Shown here in pieces: positions 23,502-31,408 of a stretch of 64,000 nt of DNA. The position numbers and the translations under genes were made by a program. The stretch spans positions 1 to 64,000 of the forward strand of contig CALANS010000020.1 in the NCBI GenBank assembly GCA_937926105.1, given 5' to 3'. The notes under the pieces were generated by a model. That model was not told where the DNA came from and made no database searches. It worked only from the letters and a program-made list of their open reading frames with translations. The first letter of the stretch is position 1, and every line of letters starts with the position of its first letter. Source of the stretch: an uncultured Actinomycetes bacterium. GTDB lineage: Bacteria; Actinomycetota; Actinomycetes; Mycobacteriales; Nakamurellaceae.

Positions 23502-25805
23502 ATGAGCCGGCCCGTCATCACGAGCGAGCGCCAGCCGGTGTCGACCGGTCCGGCCACACTCGCCGAATTCACCGCGCCGTCGATGCCATCCGGGGCGGTC
23601 ACCGCCGGGAGCCTGCTGGTGCTGGGTGGATTGGCTGGCCTCGCGCAACTCGTGCTGCCCTGGGCCAGTACCGCCGCCGGTTCCACCTCCGGCTGGGGTC
23701 AGTACTACAACACTGCACACCACGGCTTCGGCGAGATCGTCGCCGCCTACGCCATTCTGCTGGCCGCCATCGCCGGTCTGGTCATGCTGGTGTCGGGCAT
23801 CCGGCTGTTAATGCCGCACGCCGGCCACCGCGGTGCGCTGCTCGCCGCCACCGTCGCCGGTCTGGTGGCCTTCGCCTGTGCGGCCTGGACGCTCGCGGTG
23901 GGCGCCGGGCCGAGCGCCGCGCAGGAGACGTTCGGCTGGTACCTGTTCTTGCTGGCTGGCCTCGTGGGCCTGCTCGGCGTCGGGCTGGCGCGATCCGTGC
24001 TGACCATGCCCATCGCGCTGATGCTGTTCGGTGGCGCAGCGGCGCTGGCGCAGTTGGCGCTGCCATGGTTCTCCTCGGGTAACCGGGCCACTACCGGCTG
24101 GCAGCAGTACTACGACGTCGCGCATCCCAACACGGCCGAGATGATCGGCGCGTACGCGATCCTCGTCGCGGCGATCTGCGGGCTGGTGCTGCTGGCGACG
24201 GCGATCACCCTCGCCGCTGGCCGCCGGGATCTGCCGAGCCTCCCGATGGCGAACCTGGTGCTGGCCGCCTCTGTGCTGCTGCTGGTGTGCGCGGGCTGGT
24301 GGCTGGCCGCCGGGAGCACACCACAGGGCGCGACACTGAGCTTTGGCTGGTATGCGTTCCTGATCGCCGGCGCCGGCGGCCTGCTCGGGGCGCTGGGCCA
24401 GGGAGCGGCCGGCTGCCGGCTCGACTCATCGTCGGCGGTGCTGATCCTGGCCGGGTTGGCCGGCCTCGCCGCGATCGCGCTGCCCTGGTTCTCAGGCGCT
24501 ACCGGCTGGGGCTTTTACTACCGCACCACGCACCGCGACTTCACCGAGATCGGCGCCGCCTACGCCATTCTCATCGGAACCCTGGCGTCGGTGGTGTTAC
24601 TGCTGGCGGGCATGATCATGGCCGTCCAGCCGGCGCTACGCCGTACGCTGGCCCGCATCGCCCGGGTCGCGGCGATCGTGGTGCTGGTCTGCATCGCCTG
24701 GTGGCTGGTGCTGGGCCCGGAGACGTTCGCCGATGCCATCGCCTCCGGCGGCTTCGGCTGGTACCTGTTCGTGCTGGCCGGCGTGCTGGGCCTGATCGGA
24801 GCGCTGGTCCCGCTGGTGACGGTCAGCTTCGACAAGGTCAGCTTCATGACGGTGTTCCTCGGCGTGCCCGTGCTGATCTTCCTGGTCTTCGTGGTCTCCC
24901 CGTTCGTGCAGGCTGTCTACTACTCGATGACGGACTGGGGCGGCTTCTCGGCGACCATGAATTTCATCGGCCTGGACAACTATGGCCGCCTGTTCTCCGA
25001 CGACGTGTTCCGTCGGGCGGTGTTGAACAATATCGAACTGGGCATCGTGGTGCCGTTGGTGACGATCGTCCTGGCGCTGGCGGTGGCCAGCATGGTGACG
25101 GTCGGCGGGCCGTCCCGCGGTCCGGTGCGCGGCATCCGGGCGTCCAGCCTGTACCGGGTCGTCTCGTTCTTCCCATACACCATCCCGGCTATCGTCATCG
25201 GACTGATTTGGGCGCAGGTGTACAACCCCTCCGCCGGCATCCTGAACGGATTCCTCGGCCTGTTCGGCGTAGACCAGATCAACTGGCTGGGCGAGCCGGG
25301 CACCGCCATGCCGGCGTCTATGTTCGTGATCATCTGGAGCTTCGTCGGCTTCTACGCGGTGCTGTTCGTCGCCGCCATCAAGGGCATCTCCGCGGAAGTG
25401 TACGAGGCGGCCCGGCTGGACGGGGCGGGACGGTTCCGCACGGCGATATCGGTGACGGTGCCGCTGATCCGGGATACCATCCAGACCGCCTACATCTATA
25501 TCGGCATCGCGGCGCTGGACGCATTCGTGTACATGATGGCGCTCAACCCGTTCGGCGGCCCGGGCTATTCGACGCTGACCATGTCGCAAGACCTGTACAA
25601 CACGGCCTTCCGCAAGGGCCAGTTCGGCTACGCCACCGCGATGGGCGTGGTGCTGGCCGTCGTCACACTGCTGTTCGCCACCCTGGTCTTCGCGGTGAAC
25701 CGGCTGACCGGCGGGGGCGGGTCCGCGCCCAGGGCGCGCAAGCGCCGGGACACCAAGACCACCGCCGTTGCGGCGCAGCCTGTCTCGTCGATTCATGTGG
25801 GGTGA
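23502..25805 (+). CDS. ngcF: NgcF-type sugar ABC permease fused to a threefold-repeated N-terminal membrane domain
   Basis: A 767-residue protein, more than twice the usual 300 for this permease. Residues about 441-767 are a normal MalF/NgcF-type permease with six helices and the EAA coupling loop EVYEAARLDGAGRFRTA at 632-648. Residues 31-440 are three diverged copies of a 135-residue unit, each with about four helices. Each copy opens LPWxS, then GWxxYYxxxH and E[IM]xxAYAIL (GW at 64-65, 199-200, 335-336) and closes with FGWYxF-LAG (144, 281, 418). I do not recognise this unit. ATG at 23502 follows GGTGAGGA. No ATPase gene is in the operon, so a shared MsiK-like ATPase is presumably used. 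Confidence 0.88.
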   Translation: MSRPVITSERQPVSTGPATLAEFTAPSMPSGAVTAGSLLVLGGLAGLAQLVLPWASTAAGSTSGWGQYYNTAHHGFGEIVAAYAILLAAIAGLVMLVSGIRLLMPHAGHRGALLAATVAGLVAFACAAWTLAVGAGPSAAQETFGWYLFLLAGLVGLLGVGLARSVLTMPIALMLFGGAAALAQLALPWFSSGNRATTGWQQYYDVAHPNTAEMIGAYAILVAAICGLVLLATAITLAAGRRDLPSLPMANLVLAASVLLLVCAGWWLAAGSTPQGATLSFGWYAFLIAGAGGLLGALGQGAAGCRLDSSSAVLILAGLAGLAAIALPWFSGATGWGFYYRTTHRDFTEIGAAYAILIGTLASVVLLLAGMIMAVQPALRRTLARIARVAAIVVLVCIAWWLVLGPETFADAIASGGFGWYLFVLAGVLGLIGALVPLVTVSFDKVSFMTVFLGVPVLIFLVFVVSPFVQAVYYSMTDWGGFSATMNFIGLDNYGRLFSDDVFRRAVLNNIELGIVVPLVTIVLALAVASMVTVGGPSRGPVRGIRASSLYRVVSFFPYTIPAIVIGLIWAQVYNPSAGILNGFLGLFGVDQINWLGEPGTAMPASMFVIIWSFVGFYAVLFVAAIKGISAEVYEAARLDGAGRFRTAISVTVPLIRDTIQTAYIYIGIAALDAFVYMMALNPFGGPGYSTLTMSQDLYNTAFRKGQFGYATAMGVVLAVVTLLFATLVFAVNRLTGGGGSAPRARKRRDTKTTAVAAQPVSSIHVG

Positions 25806-25809
25806 GCAG

Positions 25810-26709
25810 ATGACCACTAGCACCATGGAACCCGGCACGGGCCAGGGCGTTGCCACTCGGGTCAACCGCACCAGTTCCTCGAACGGGGACCGGGCGGTCT
25901 CCACCACGGCACATGTGCTGTTGGCGATCTGGACGCTGATCGTCGTACTGCCGTTGCTGTGGGTCTTGATGAGTTCGTTCAAGACCAGCAACCAGGTGCT
26001 ATCCAATCCACTGTCGCCCCCGACCTCCCTGCACTGGGAGAACTACGCGACAGCGTGGCAGACGGCCGGCATCGGCAAGTGGTTCCTCAACACCATCATC
26101 GTCGTCGGCTTCGCGCTGGTCATCGTGATGGTGCTGGGAGCGATGTGCGCGTACGTGCTGGCGCGCTACCGATTTCCCGGCAACCGGCTGATCTACTACC
26201 TGATGCTGGCCGGACTGACGTTCCCGATCTTCCTGGCCATCGTCCCGCTGTTCTTCACCCTGCAGAACGTCGGCCTGCTCAACACGCTGCCCGGCCTCAT
26301 CCTGACGTACGTTGCGTTTGCGCTGCCGTTCACGGTGTTCTTCCTGCACTCGTTCTTCGAGTCGCTGCCGAACGAGATCTACGAGGCCGCGCAAGTGGAC
26401 GGGGCCAGCGAGTGGCGCACCTTCTTCCAGGTGATGCTGCCGATGGCCAAGCCGGGCATGGCCGCGGTGTCGATCTTCAACTTCCTGGGCCTGTGGAACC
26501 AGTTCCTGCTGCCGGTGGCATTGAACACCAAGCCCGAGAACTACGTGCTCACCCAGGGAATGGCATCGTTCGCGTCCTCCGCCGGCTACGCGGTGGACTT
26601 CGGTTCGCTGTTCGCGGCCGTGGTCATCACCATCGTGCCGGTGCTGATCGTGTACGTGCTGTTCCAGCGGCAGCTGCAGGGTTCGGTGTCCTCCAGCACC
26701 ATCAAGTAG
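25810..26709 (+). CDS. ngcG: NgcG-type sugar ABC transporter permease
   Basis: The 299-residue second permease of the importer (MalG/NgcG type), with six helices starting VLLAIWTLIVVLPLLWVLMSS. The ATPase-coupling EAA loop is EIYEAAQVDGASEWRTF around 189-205. The N-terminal 40 residues are polar and cytoplasmic. It starts four bases after the fused permease gene and ends the operon. Together with NgcE and NgcF it forms an amino-sugar importer; the ATPase must be encoded elsewhere. Confidence 0.9.
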   Translation: MTTSTMEPGTGQGVATRVNRTSSSNGDRAVSTTAHVLLAIWTLIVVLPLLWVLMSSFKTSNQVLSNPLSPPTSLHWENYATAWQTAGIGKWFLNTIIVVGFALVIVMVLGAMCAYVLARYRFPGNRLIYYLMLAGLTFPIFLAIVPLFFTLQNVGLLNTLPGLILTYVAFALPFTVFFLHSFFESLPNEIYEAAQVDGASEWRTFFQVMLPMAKPGMAAVSIFNFLGLWNQFLLPVALNTKPENYVLTQGMASFASSAGYAVDFGSLFAAVVITIVPVLIVYVLFQRQLQGSVSSSTIK

Positions 26710-26859
26710 ACCGGCGCGGACAACCCGGAAAATCGACAGGTCCGATCGGTCCCCCGTTCGGATGATTGTCCGACGCCGGGTTGCGGCCTACGCTCAGTAG
26801 CGAGTGTGGGCTCCCACAGTGGTCGCTGACCTGCCGCTCGCACACCAGGGAGGTGCCCG

Positions 26860-27435
26860 ATGCCCGCAGTCGCCGACCAGCGACGCGTGCACGGCGCCAC
26901 GTCCTCCGGCCCGGATGCTCCGATCGTCGCGTCGGTCGAATCGCTACCCGAACCGGGGCTGATGGCGGTGCCCGCCCTGCACTCCGATGCCGTCCCGTTG
27001 CGGCGGCGCGCCGAGGATCCGCTGGGTGGCAGCGAGGTTTCCGGCGACATCGCCGGGGCGCTGCGCCGTCGCGGCGGCCAGGGGGGGTTGCTGCCCGATA
27101 CTCTGTCCGCTCCCATGTCGAACCACCTGGGAATGGATCTGTCGGGCGTGCGGGTGCACACCGATCCGGAGGCCGGGAAGATCGCGCATTCGCTGCAGGC
27201 CACCGCGTTCACGCACGGCAACGACATCTACTTCGCGCCCGGCGCCTACCGCCCCGGCTCGACGGACGGGCAACGGGTGCTGGCGCACGAGGTTAGCCAT
27301 ATCGCCGCGCAGCGTTCCGGCGCCGACCGGGGCGGGTCGGGGCCGCTGAGCGTGGGTCGGGCGAACGATCCCGCCGAGGCTGCCGCCGACGCCTCCGCCG
27401 ACCGAATGATGGCGGCGCTGCACCGGTCCACCTGA
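26860..27435 (+). CDS. Stand-alone DUF4157 zincin-like protein
   Basis: A 191-residue protein whose C-terminal two thirds are a DUF4157 domain: LSAPMSNHLGMDLSGVRVHTD, then NDIYFAPGAYRPGSTDGQR and the HExxH zinc motif HEVSH at 143-147. There is no signal peptide or membrane helix. DUF4157 is best known as the N-terminal part of toxins and cargo of extracellular contractile injection systems, but no such genes are here and nothing follows the domain except a 40-residue Ala/Asp tail. The ATG at 26860 has AGGGAGG eight bases upstream. The catalytic motif is complete, so a protease or processing role is possible. Substrate and partner are unknown. Confidence 0.82.
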   Translation: MPAVADQRRVHGATSSGPDAPIVASVESLPEPGLMAVPALHSDAVPLRRRAEDPLGGSEVSGDIAGALRRRGGQGGLLPDTLSAPMSNHLGMDLSGVRVHTDPEAGKIAHSLQATAFTHGNDIYFAPGAYRPGSTDGQRVLAHEVSHIAAQRSGADRGGSGPLSVGRANDPAEAAADASADRMMAALHRST

Positions 27436-27453
27436 TCCGCCGCAACGAACCCG

Positions 27454-27478
27454 CCGGGACCCGTTCCCGGGTGCCCGG
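27454..27478. terminator. Bidirectional hairpin between DUF4157 and plsC genes
   Basis: CCGGGACCC (27454-27462) pairs with GGGTGCCCGG (27469-27478) with a single bulge and a six-base loop. It lies in the 52-bp gap between two convergent stops and could end both transcripts. Confidence 0.55.
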
Positions 27479-27487
27479 TCGTGGCGC

Positions 27488-28444
27488 TTAGCCCAGGAAC
27501 GGGTGCCCGCGGCGCAGCAGCAGCCGGTACAGGGTCTGCTGGATGGTCTCGCGCACTCGGTCGGTCAGGTTGAACACGACCATCGGGTCCTCGGCGGCCC
27601 CGTCGCCGTATCCGTCGGTTGCAATGGGCTCGCCGAACTCGATGAGCCATTTGGACGGCAGCGGGATCGCCCCCAGCGGCCCCAGCCATGGGAAGGTGGG
27701 GGTGACGGGGAAATACGGCAGGCCCAGCGCCCGGGCCAGCGGGCGAATGTTGGCCAGCATCGGGTAGATCTCCTCGGCCCCGACGATGGAAACCGGCACG
27801 ATCGGCACTCCGGTGCGCAGTGCCGCCGACACGAACCCGCCCCGACCGAAACGCTGCAGCTTGTATCGCTGGGAAAAGGGCTTGCCGACGCCCTTGAAGC
27901 CCTCCGGGAACACCGCCACCAGTTCGCCGGAGGTCAGCAGTCGCTCGGCGTCCGGGTTGCAGGCCAACGTGTTCCCGGCCTTGCGGGCCAGCGGGCCGAG
28001 CACCGGGGTGTCGAAGACCAGGTCGGCACCGAGCATCCGCAGCGGGCGGTGACAGGGATGCTGGTCGTGCACCGCGACCGCCGTCATCACCGCGTCGACG
28101 GCGATGGTGCCGGAGTGGTTGGCCACCAGTAGGGCGCCGCTGTCCACCGGCAGGTTGGCCACCCCGATGGTCTGCACCCGGAACCACTTGTCGAACAGCA
28201 GCCGCATCGGAGGAAGCAGCAGGGTCTCGGTGAACTCCCGGTCGTAGCCGAAGTCGTCCACGGTGTAGTCGCCGGTCAGGCGGCGTCGGGTGAAGGCCAT
28301 CAGGCCCGCCAGGTGCTGCTTCCAGGCTGGCTCGGTCGACGTGGCGGAGCTCGCCGTGTCGCGCGCGGCGCCGTCCGGAGCGTCGGCGGCACCGGAGACG
28401 CGGGCAGAGCCGGAGGTGCCGCCGGCGCCGGCGGCGCCCCTCAT
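27488..28444 (-). CDS. PlsC-type lysophospholipid acyltransferase
   Basis: A 318-residue acyltransferase similar to M. tuberculosis Rv0502. After a 45-residue Ala/Gly/Ser-rich lead comes the catalytic N-H-S-G-T-I-A-V-D block at about 120-128 (an NHx5D spacing instead of the textbook HX4D) and the acceptor-binding FPEGFKGVGK. PIVPVSIVGAEEIYP and the proline-rich PTFPWLGPLGAIPLPSKW follow. It would esterify a lysophospholipid or similar acceptor at the inner membrane. The ATG at 28444 overlaps the SDR stop as ATGA, so the pair is translationally coupled, as with Rv0501-Rv0502. Confidence 0.86.
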   Translation of the reverse strand: MRGAAGAGGTSGSARVSGAADAPDGAARDTASSATSTEPAWKQHLAGLMAFTRRRLTGDYTVDDFGYDREFTETLLLPPMRLLFDKWFRVQTIGVANLPVDSGALLVANHSGTIAVDAVMTAVAVHDQHPCHRPLRMLGADLVFDTPVLGPLARKAGNTLACNPDAERLLTSGELVAVFPEGFKGVGKPFSQRYKLQRFGRGGFVSAALRTGVPIVPVSIVGAEEIYPMLANIRPLARALGLPYFPVTPTFPWLGPLGAIPLPSKWLIEFGEPIATDGYGDGAAEDPMVVFNLTDRVRETIQQTLYRLLLRRGHPFLG

Positions 28445-29679
28445 CGGGACCTCGAGCGTCGATCGGCGCCGCTGCTCGGCCCACCGGAGGACCGCCGGGC
28501 AGACCCGGTGCCGTCGACGGACACCAGGTGGCGCCGCCGGTGGCCGGAACCACCCGCGGGATCCCGCGGCGAGGTCACGACCGGCGCCCCGTCACCGCCG
28601 CGAGTCGCCCCGGCGTCGTCATTCGGCAGTGCGGTCACCCCGATCGCGGAGGCGACCCGCACCTCCCCGGCCCGGATCATCGCCGGGCTGACCACCGGAG
28701 TGATGGTGCGAGCGAAATCGTCGAAGGCCTGCCGGGTGGTGTACCGGCAGGTGAAGCCGGCCTCGCGGCGCAGCCGGGTGGTGTCCAGCACCCGGCCCGA
28801 GGTGAGCAGCCGCAGTTGTTGGGTGGAGAAGCCGCCGATCCTGGCCAGCCGGAGCAGGCCGCCGATCGCGTCCATCGCGGACATCGGCGCCGGCAACGGG
28901 ATCCGCCCGGTCCGCCGGATCGCCTGCGCGAGGGTCAGGGTGCCATCGCCCGCCACGTTGACTATGCCGGCGAAGCCGCCGAGCGTCAGGTGCTCCAGCA
29001 CCGCGACCGCATCCTGCTCGTGCACGAATTGCACGCGGGCGTCGTGCCCCAGCGCGATCGGCACGGCGGGTGCCAACGAGAAGTAGCGGGTCAACGGGCT
29101 GAGCACGGTGGGGCCGATGATCTCCGCGAACCGCGGCATCGCCACCCGCACGTCCGGCCGACGACGGCCGAACCCGCGCACGTAGCCCTCAATGTCCACC
29201 GCGTCCCGGGCGGAGCTGCTGGCCGGTGCCGCCCTCGGCACGGTCTCCTCGGTGAAGATCGCCGGATCCTTGGATGAGCCGCCGTAGACGGCGGCGGTGG
29301 ATCGCACGATCAGGTGCTGCACGCTGGGCGCCCGCTGACAGGCCGCCAGCAGCTGCATCGTGCCCAGCACGTTCATTTCCTTGGTCATCGCCCGCGCGGC
29401 GGACGCCACCGGCGCGGCCGAGGAGGAGGCGTGCACCACGGTGTTCACCGCGGCGGCCTCGATCACCCGCGCGATCAGCGGATTGCGGATGTCAGCGCGG
29501 GCGAACTCGGCATCGCCCATCCGCGCCCGCGCGGCCTCATCCGGCAGCGCGGCATCCACCCCGATGACGCGCCGCACCCTGGGGTCGGCGGCCAGCCGGC
29601 CCGCCAGACTGGATCCGAGGAACCGCGAGACGCCCGTTACCAACACCGTCAGACGGCCGTCGGCAGCGGGCTCGGGCAC
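28441..29679 (-). CDS. NAD-dependent epimerase/dehydratase (SDR, GalE2-like)
   Basis: A 412-residue extended SDR corresponding to Rv0501. The nucleotide loop is VTGVSRFLGSSLAG at about 17-30, followed by VIGVDAA and VVHASSSA. YVRGFGRRRPDVRV marks the region where the catalytic Tyr-x-x-x-Lys is expected, but no clear YxxxK is visible, so classical epimerase chemistry is doubtful. The last 55 residues are Arg/Gly/Ser-rich and disordered. The GTG at 29679 has GGAG seven bases upstream and starts just after the bS22 gene; longer starts would run through bS22. Confidence 0.78.
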   Translation of the reverse strand: MPEPAADGRLTVLVTGVSRFLGSSLAGRLAADPRVRRVIGVDAALPDEAARARMGDAEFARADIRNPLIARVIEAAAVNTVVHASSSAAPVASAARAMTKEMNVLGTMQLLAACQRAPSVQHLIVRSTAAVYGGSSKDPAIFTEETVPRAAPASSSARDAVDIEGYVRGFGRRRPDVRVAMPRFAEIIGPTVLSPLTRYFSLAPAVPIALGHDARVQFVHEQDAVAVLEHLTLGGFAGIVNVAGDGTLTLAQAIRRTGRIPLPAPMSAMDAIGGLLRLARIGGFSTQQLRLLTSGRVLDTTRLRREAGFTCRYTTRQAFDDFARTITPVVSPAMIRAGEVRVASAIGVTALPNDDAGATRGGDGAPVVTSPRDPAGGSGHRRRHLVSVDGTGSARRSSGGPSSGADRRSRSR

Positions 29680-29693
29680 GGCTGGCTCCAGCG

Positions 29694-29795
29694 CTACTTG
29701 CCGGCCTTGCGGCGGGCCACCCGGGTCTTGCGCAGCAGCTTGCGGTGCTTCTTCTTCGCCATCCGCTTGCGGCGCTTCTTGATCACAGAACCCAT
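29694..29795 (-). CDS. Small ribosomal subunit protein bS22 (AURKAIP1/COX24-type microprotein, Rv0500B-like)
   Basis: A 33-residue, extremely basic protein: it starts [19 protein letters not shown] and ends RRKAGK, with 17 Lys or Arg residues. It closely matches mycobacterial bS22 (Rv0500B), which binds rRNA near the decoding centre of the small subunit. The position is the same, between the HTH gene and the SDR gene. AAGAGG lies nine bases before the ATG. It is 14 bp upstream of the SDR start, so the two are probably co-transcribed. Its size makes it easy to miss. Confidence 0.93.
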   Translation of the reverse strand: MGSVIKKRRKRMAKKKHRKLLRKTRVARRKAGK

Positions 29796-29970
29796 GGGTG
29801 TAGACCTCTTGCCTGCTTCTGCCGGCCGGCAGCCGGACACTCGATTCGAATCGCCGCCCTGGTGGACGGCTCACCTGCGACAACCTGACCACCACGGCAG
29901 CAGGCGCCGACTCATCCTAGCCGGGTGGGCGCATCCGTGACACCGCGCGATCCAGGCGCACAGCGGGCGG

Positions 29971-30273
29971 TCAGCCGGCGTCGGTAAACGCCGCGCGCAG
30001 GTACTCGTGTACCGCGCGCTCCGGCACCCGAAACGACCTGCCGACCCGCACCGCAGGCAACTCGCCGGAGTGCACCAATCGGTACACCGTCATCCGGGAC
30101 ACCCGCATGACCTCGGCCACCTCGGCCACGGTGAAAAACCGCATCTCGGCCAGGGCAGGGTCATGCGGCCCGGCCGGATCCGGCGAGGTCGCGCGGGTCG
30201 CGGCTCGCTGATCGGGAGTTGGATCCTCCCGGGGCAGTTCACGTGGCATGGGGCACCGTCTTCCGGCACGCAT
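29971..30273 (-). CDS. Excisionase/BldC-type helix-turn-helix DNA-binding protein (Rv0500A-like)
   Basis: A 100-residue protein with a MerR-like winged HTH at about 44-95: FFTVAEVAEVMRVSRMTVYRLVHSGELPAVRVGRSFRVP. This is the helix-turn-helix of the excisionase/BldC group and of M. tuberculosis Rv0500A, in the same gene order (proC, Rv0500A, bS22, SDR, PlsC). The N-terminal 40 residues are polar and disordered. The start is uncertain: 30273 has GGAGG four bases upstream, while ATG 30249 and GTG 30303 are in-frame alternatives. Target genes are unknown. Confidence 0.85.
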   Translation of the reverse strand: MRAGRRCPMPRELPREDPTPDQRAATRATSPDPAGPHDPALAEMRFFTVAEVAEVMRVSRMTVYRLVHSGELPAVRVGRSFRVPERAVHEYLRAAFTDAG

Positions 30274-30399
30274 CGCGCCTCCGGCTTCCCCTCCGGCGGA
30301 CACTGTCGCGCTCGTGCTTGTTGCACTCTAGCGTGACTGGTGTGACGAATGCGACGGCAAGCTGTGCACAAGAGTGACTTTTTTCGGCGCGCCTCCGTC

Positions 30400-30435
30400 A
30401 AATTGGGCCGACTGGACGCTATGGTGCCCCGATTT
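30400..30435. repeat. Palindromic element, copy C (CGCTATGG core)
   Basis: Arms AAATTGGG (30400-30407) and CCCGATTT (30428-30435), with one G-U, flank the core ACGCTATGG (30416-30424). It lies 55 bp downstream of the proC stop on the minus strand, a suitable place for a terminator. Arms differ from those of the other copies, but the core is shared. Confidence 0.6.
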
Positions 30436-30439
30436 CGAG

Positions 30440-30486
30440 CGCTCCGTCACCGCCAGAGGCCCAGAAGGTAACGCTCCGTCACCGCC
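30440..30486. repeat. 15-bp direct repeat after proC
   Basis: CGCTCCGTCACCGCC occurs at 30440-30454 and again at 30472-30486, 32 bp apart centre to centre, in the non-coding stretch between proC and the HTH gene. Both copies contain CCGTCACC, an octamer that is frequent throughout the window. Confidence 0.7.
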
Positions 30487-30489
30487 TGG

Positions 30490-31296
30490 TCAGTGCGGTC
30501 CATGCCCCAACTCCGCCGACCGGCGCGCGGCTGCCTCGATCGCCGACAGCAGCGCCGCCCGCACACCGTGGTTCTCCAGCTCCCGGATCGCGGCGATGGT
30601 CGTCCCCCCGGGGGAGGTGACGGCCTCCCGCAGCGTCACCGGATGCTCCCCAGAGTCCCGCAGCATGCGCGCCGAGCCGACCGCCGACTGGATGATCAGC
30701 TCCGCGGCCACCGTGCGCGGCAGGCCGAGCAGGATGCCCGCATCGATCATTGCCTCGACCAGGAAGAAGAAGTAAGCCGGGCCGGAGCCGGACAGGGCGG
30801 TGACGGCGTCCTGCTGGGATTCCGGCACCCGGACCACCTTGCCCACGCTGGACAGCAACTCCTCGACCAACTGCAGGTGCGCCGCGGTGGCCAGGCTGCC
30901 GGCGGAGATGGCACTCATCGCCTCACCCACCAGGATCGGCGTGTTGGGCATCACCCGGACCACCGGGACACCGGCCGGCAGGTGCGACTCATACAGCGAG
31001 GTCGGCAGGCCGGCGGCGACGGATACCACCAGCGTGTCCGGGGTGATCGCCGGGGCCACCTGGTCCAGCAGCGGGCCGATGTCCTGCGGCTTGACGGCCA
31101 CCACCAGCACATCGGCCTCCCGCGCGGCGGTGGGTACATCGACCGCGCGCACCTCGTACCGTCGGCTCAGCTCGGCGGCCCGGTCGGCGGACCGCTCGGA
31201 CAGCATCAGCTCGCCGGCCGGCCGGCCGGCGGTCAGCAGGCCGGACAGCAATGCCTCGCCGATCTTGCCGGCGCCCAGGATCGCGATGGTGGTCAT
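30490..31296 (-). CDS. proC: Pyrroline-5-carboxylate reductase
   Basis: Last step of proline synthesis: reduces 1-pyrroline-5-carboxylate with NAD(P)H. The 268-residue product begins MTTIAILGAGKIGEALLSGL (dinucleotide fold) and continues with VVAVKPQDIGPLL and VRVMPNTPILVGEAM. The C-terminal dimer domain carries LSGSGPAYFFFLVEAMIDAG and the substrate-binding VTSPGGTTIAAIREL. The ATG at 31296 is unambiguous by homology. It is followed on the same strand by the HTH gene after about 200 bp. Confidence 0.95.
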   Translation of the reverse strand: MTTIAILGAGKIGEALLSGLLTAGRPAGELMLSERSADRAAELSRRYEVRAVDVPTAAREADVLVVAVKPQDIGPLLDQVAPAITPDTLVVSVAAGLPTSLYESHLPAGVPVVRVMPNTPILVGEAMSAISAGSLATAAHLQLVEELLSSVGKVVRVPESQQDAVTALSGSGPAYFFFLVEAMIDAGILLGLPRTVAAELIIQSAVGSARMLRDSGEHPVTLREAVTSPGGTTIAAIRELENHGVRAALLSAIEAAARRSAELGHGPH

Positions 31297-31408
31297 GTCG
31301 ATGAGCCTGCCAGGTCCCGGCCGGTGCGCCGCGACGAGGTCGCGTGACTCCCCCACGGCGGGTGCCACGAGGTGGGGCGCGCGCTGAGACGGGCCGTATT
31401 CTGCCGCA

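Noticed and set aside
28441..29895. SDR gene starting near 29895
   Set aside because: That reading would run through the bS22 gene in another frame, giving Gln/Pro/Arg-rich residues before the nucleotide-binding motif; the GTG at 29679 has a ribosome binding site.
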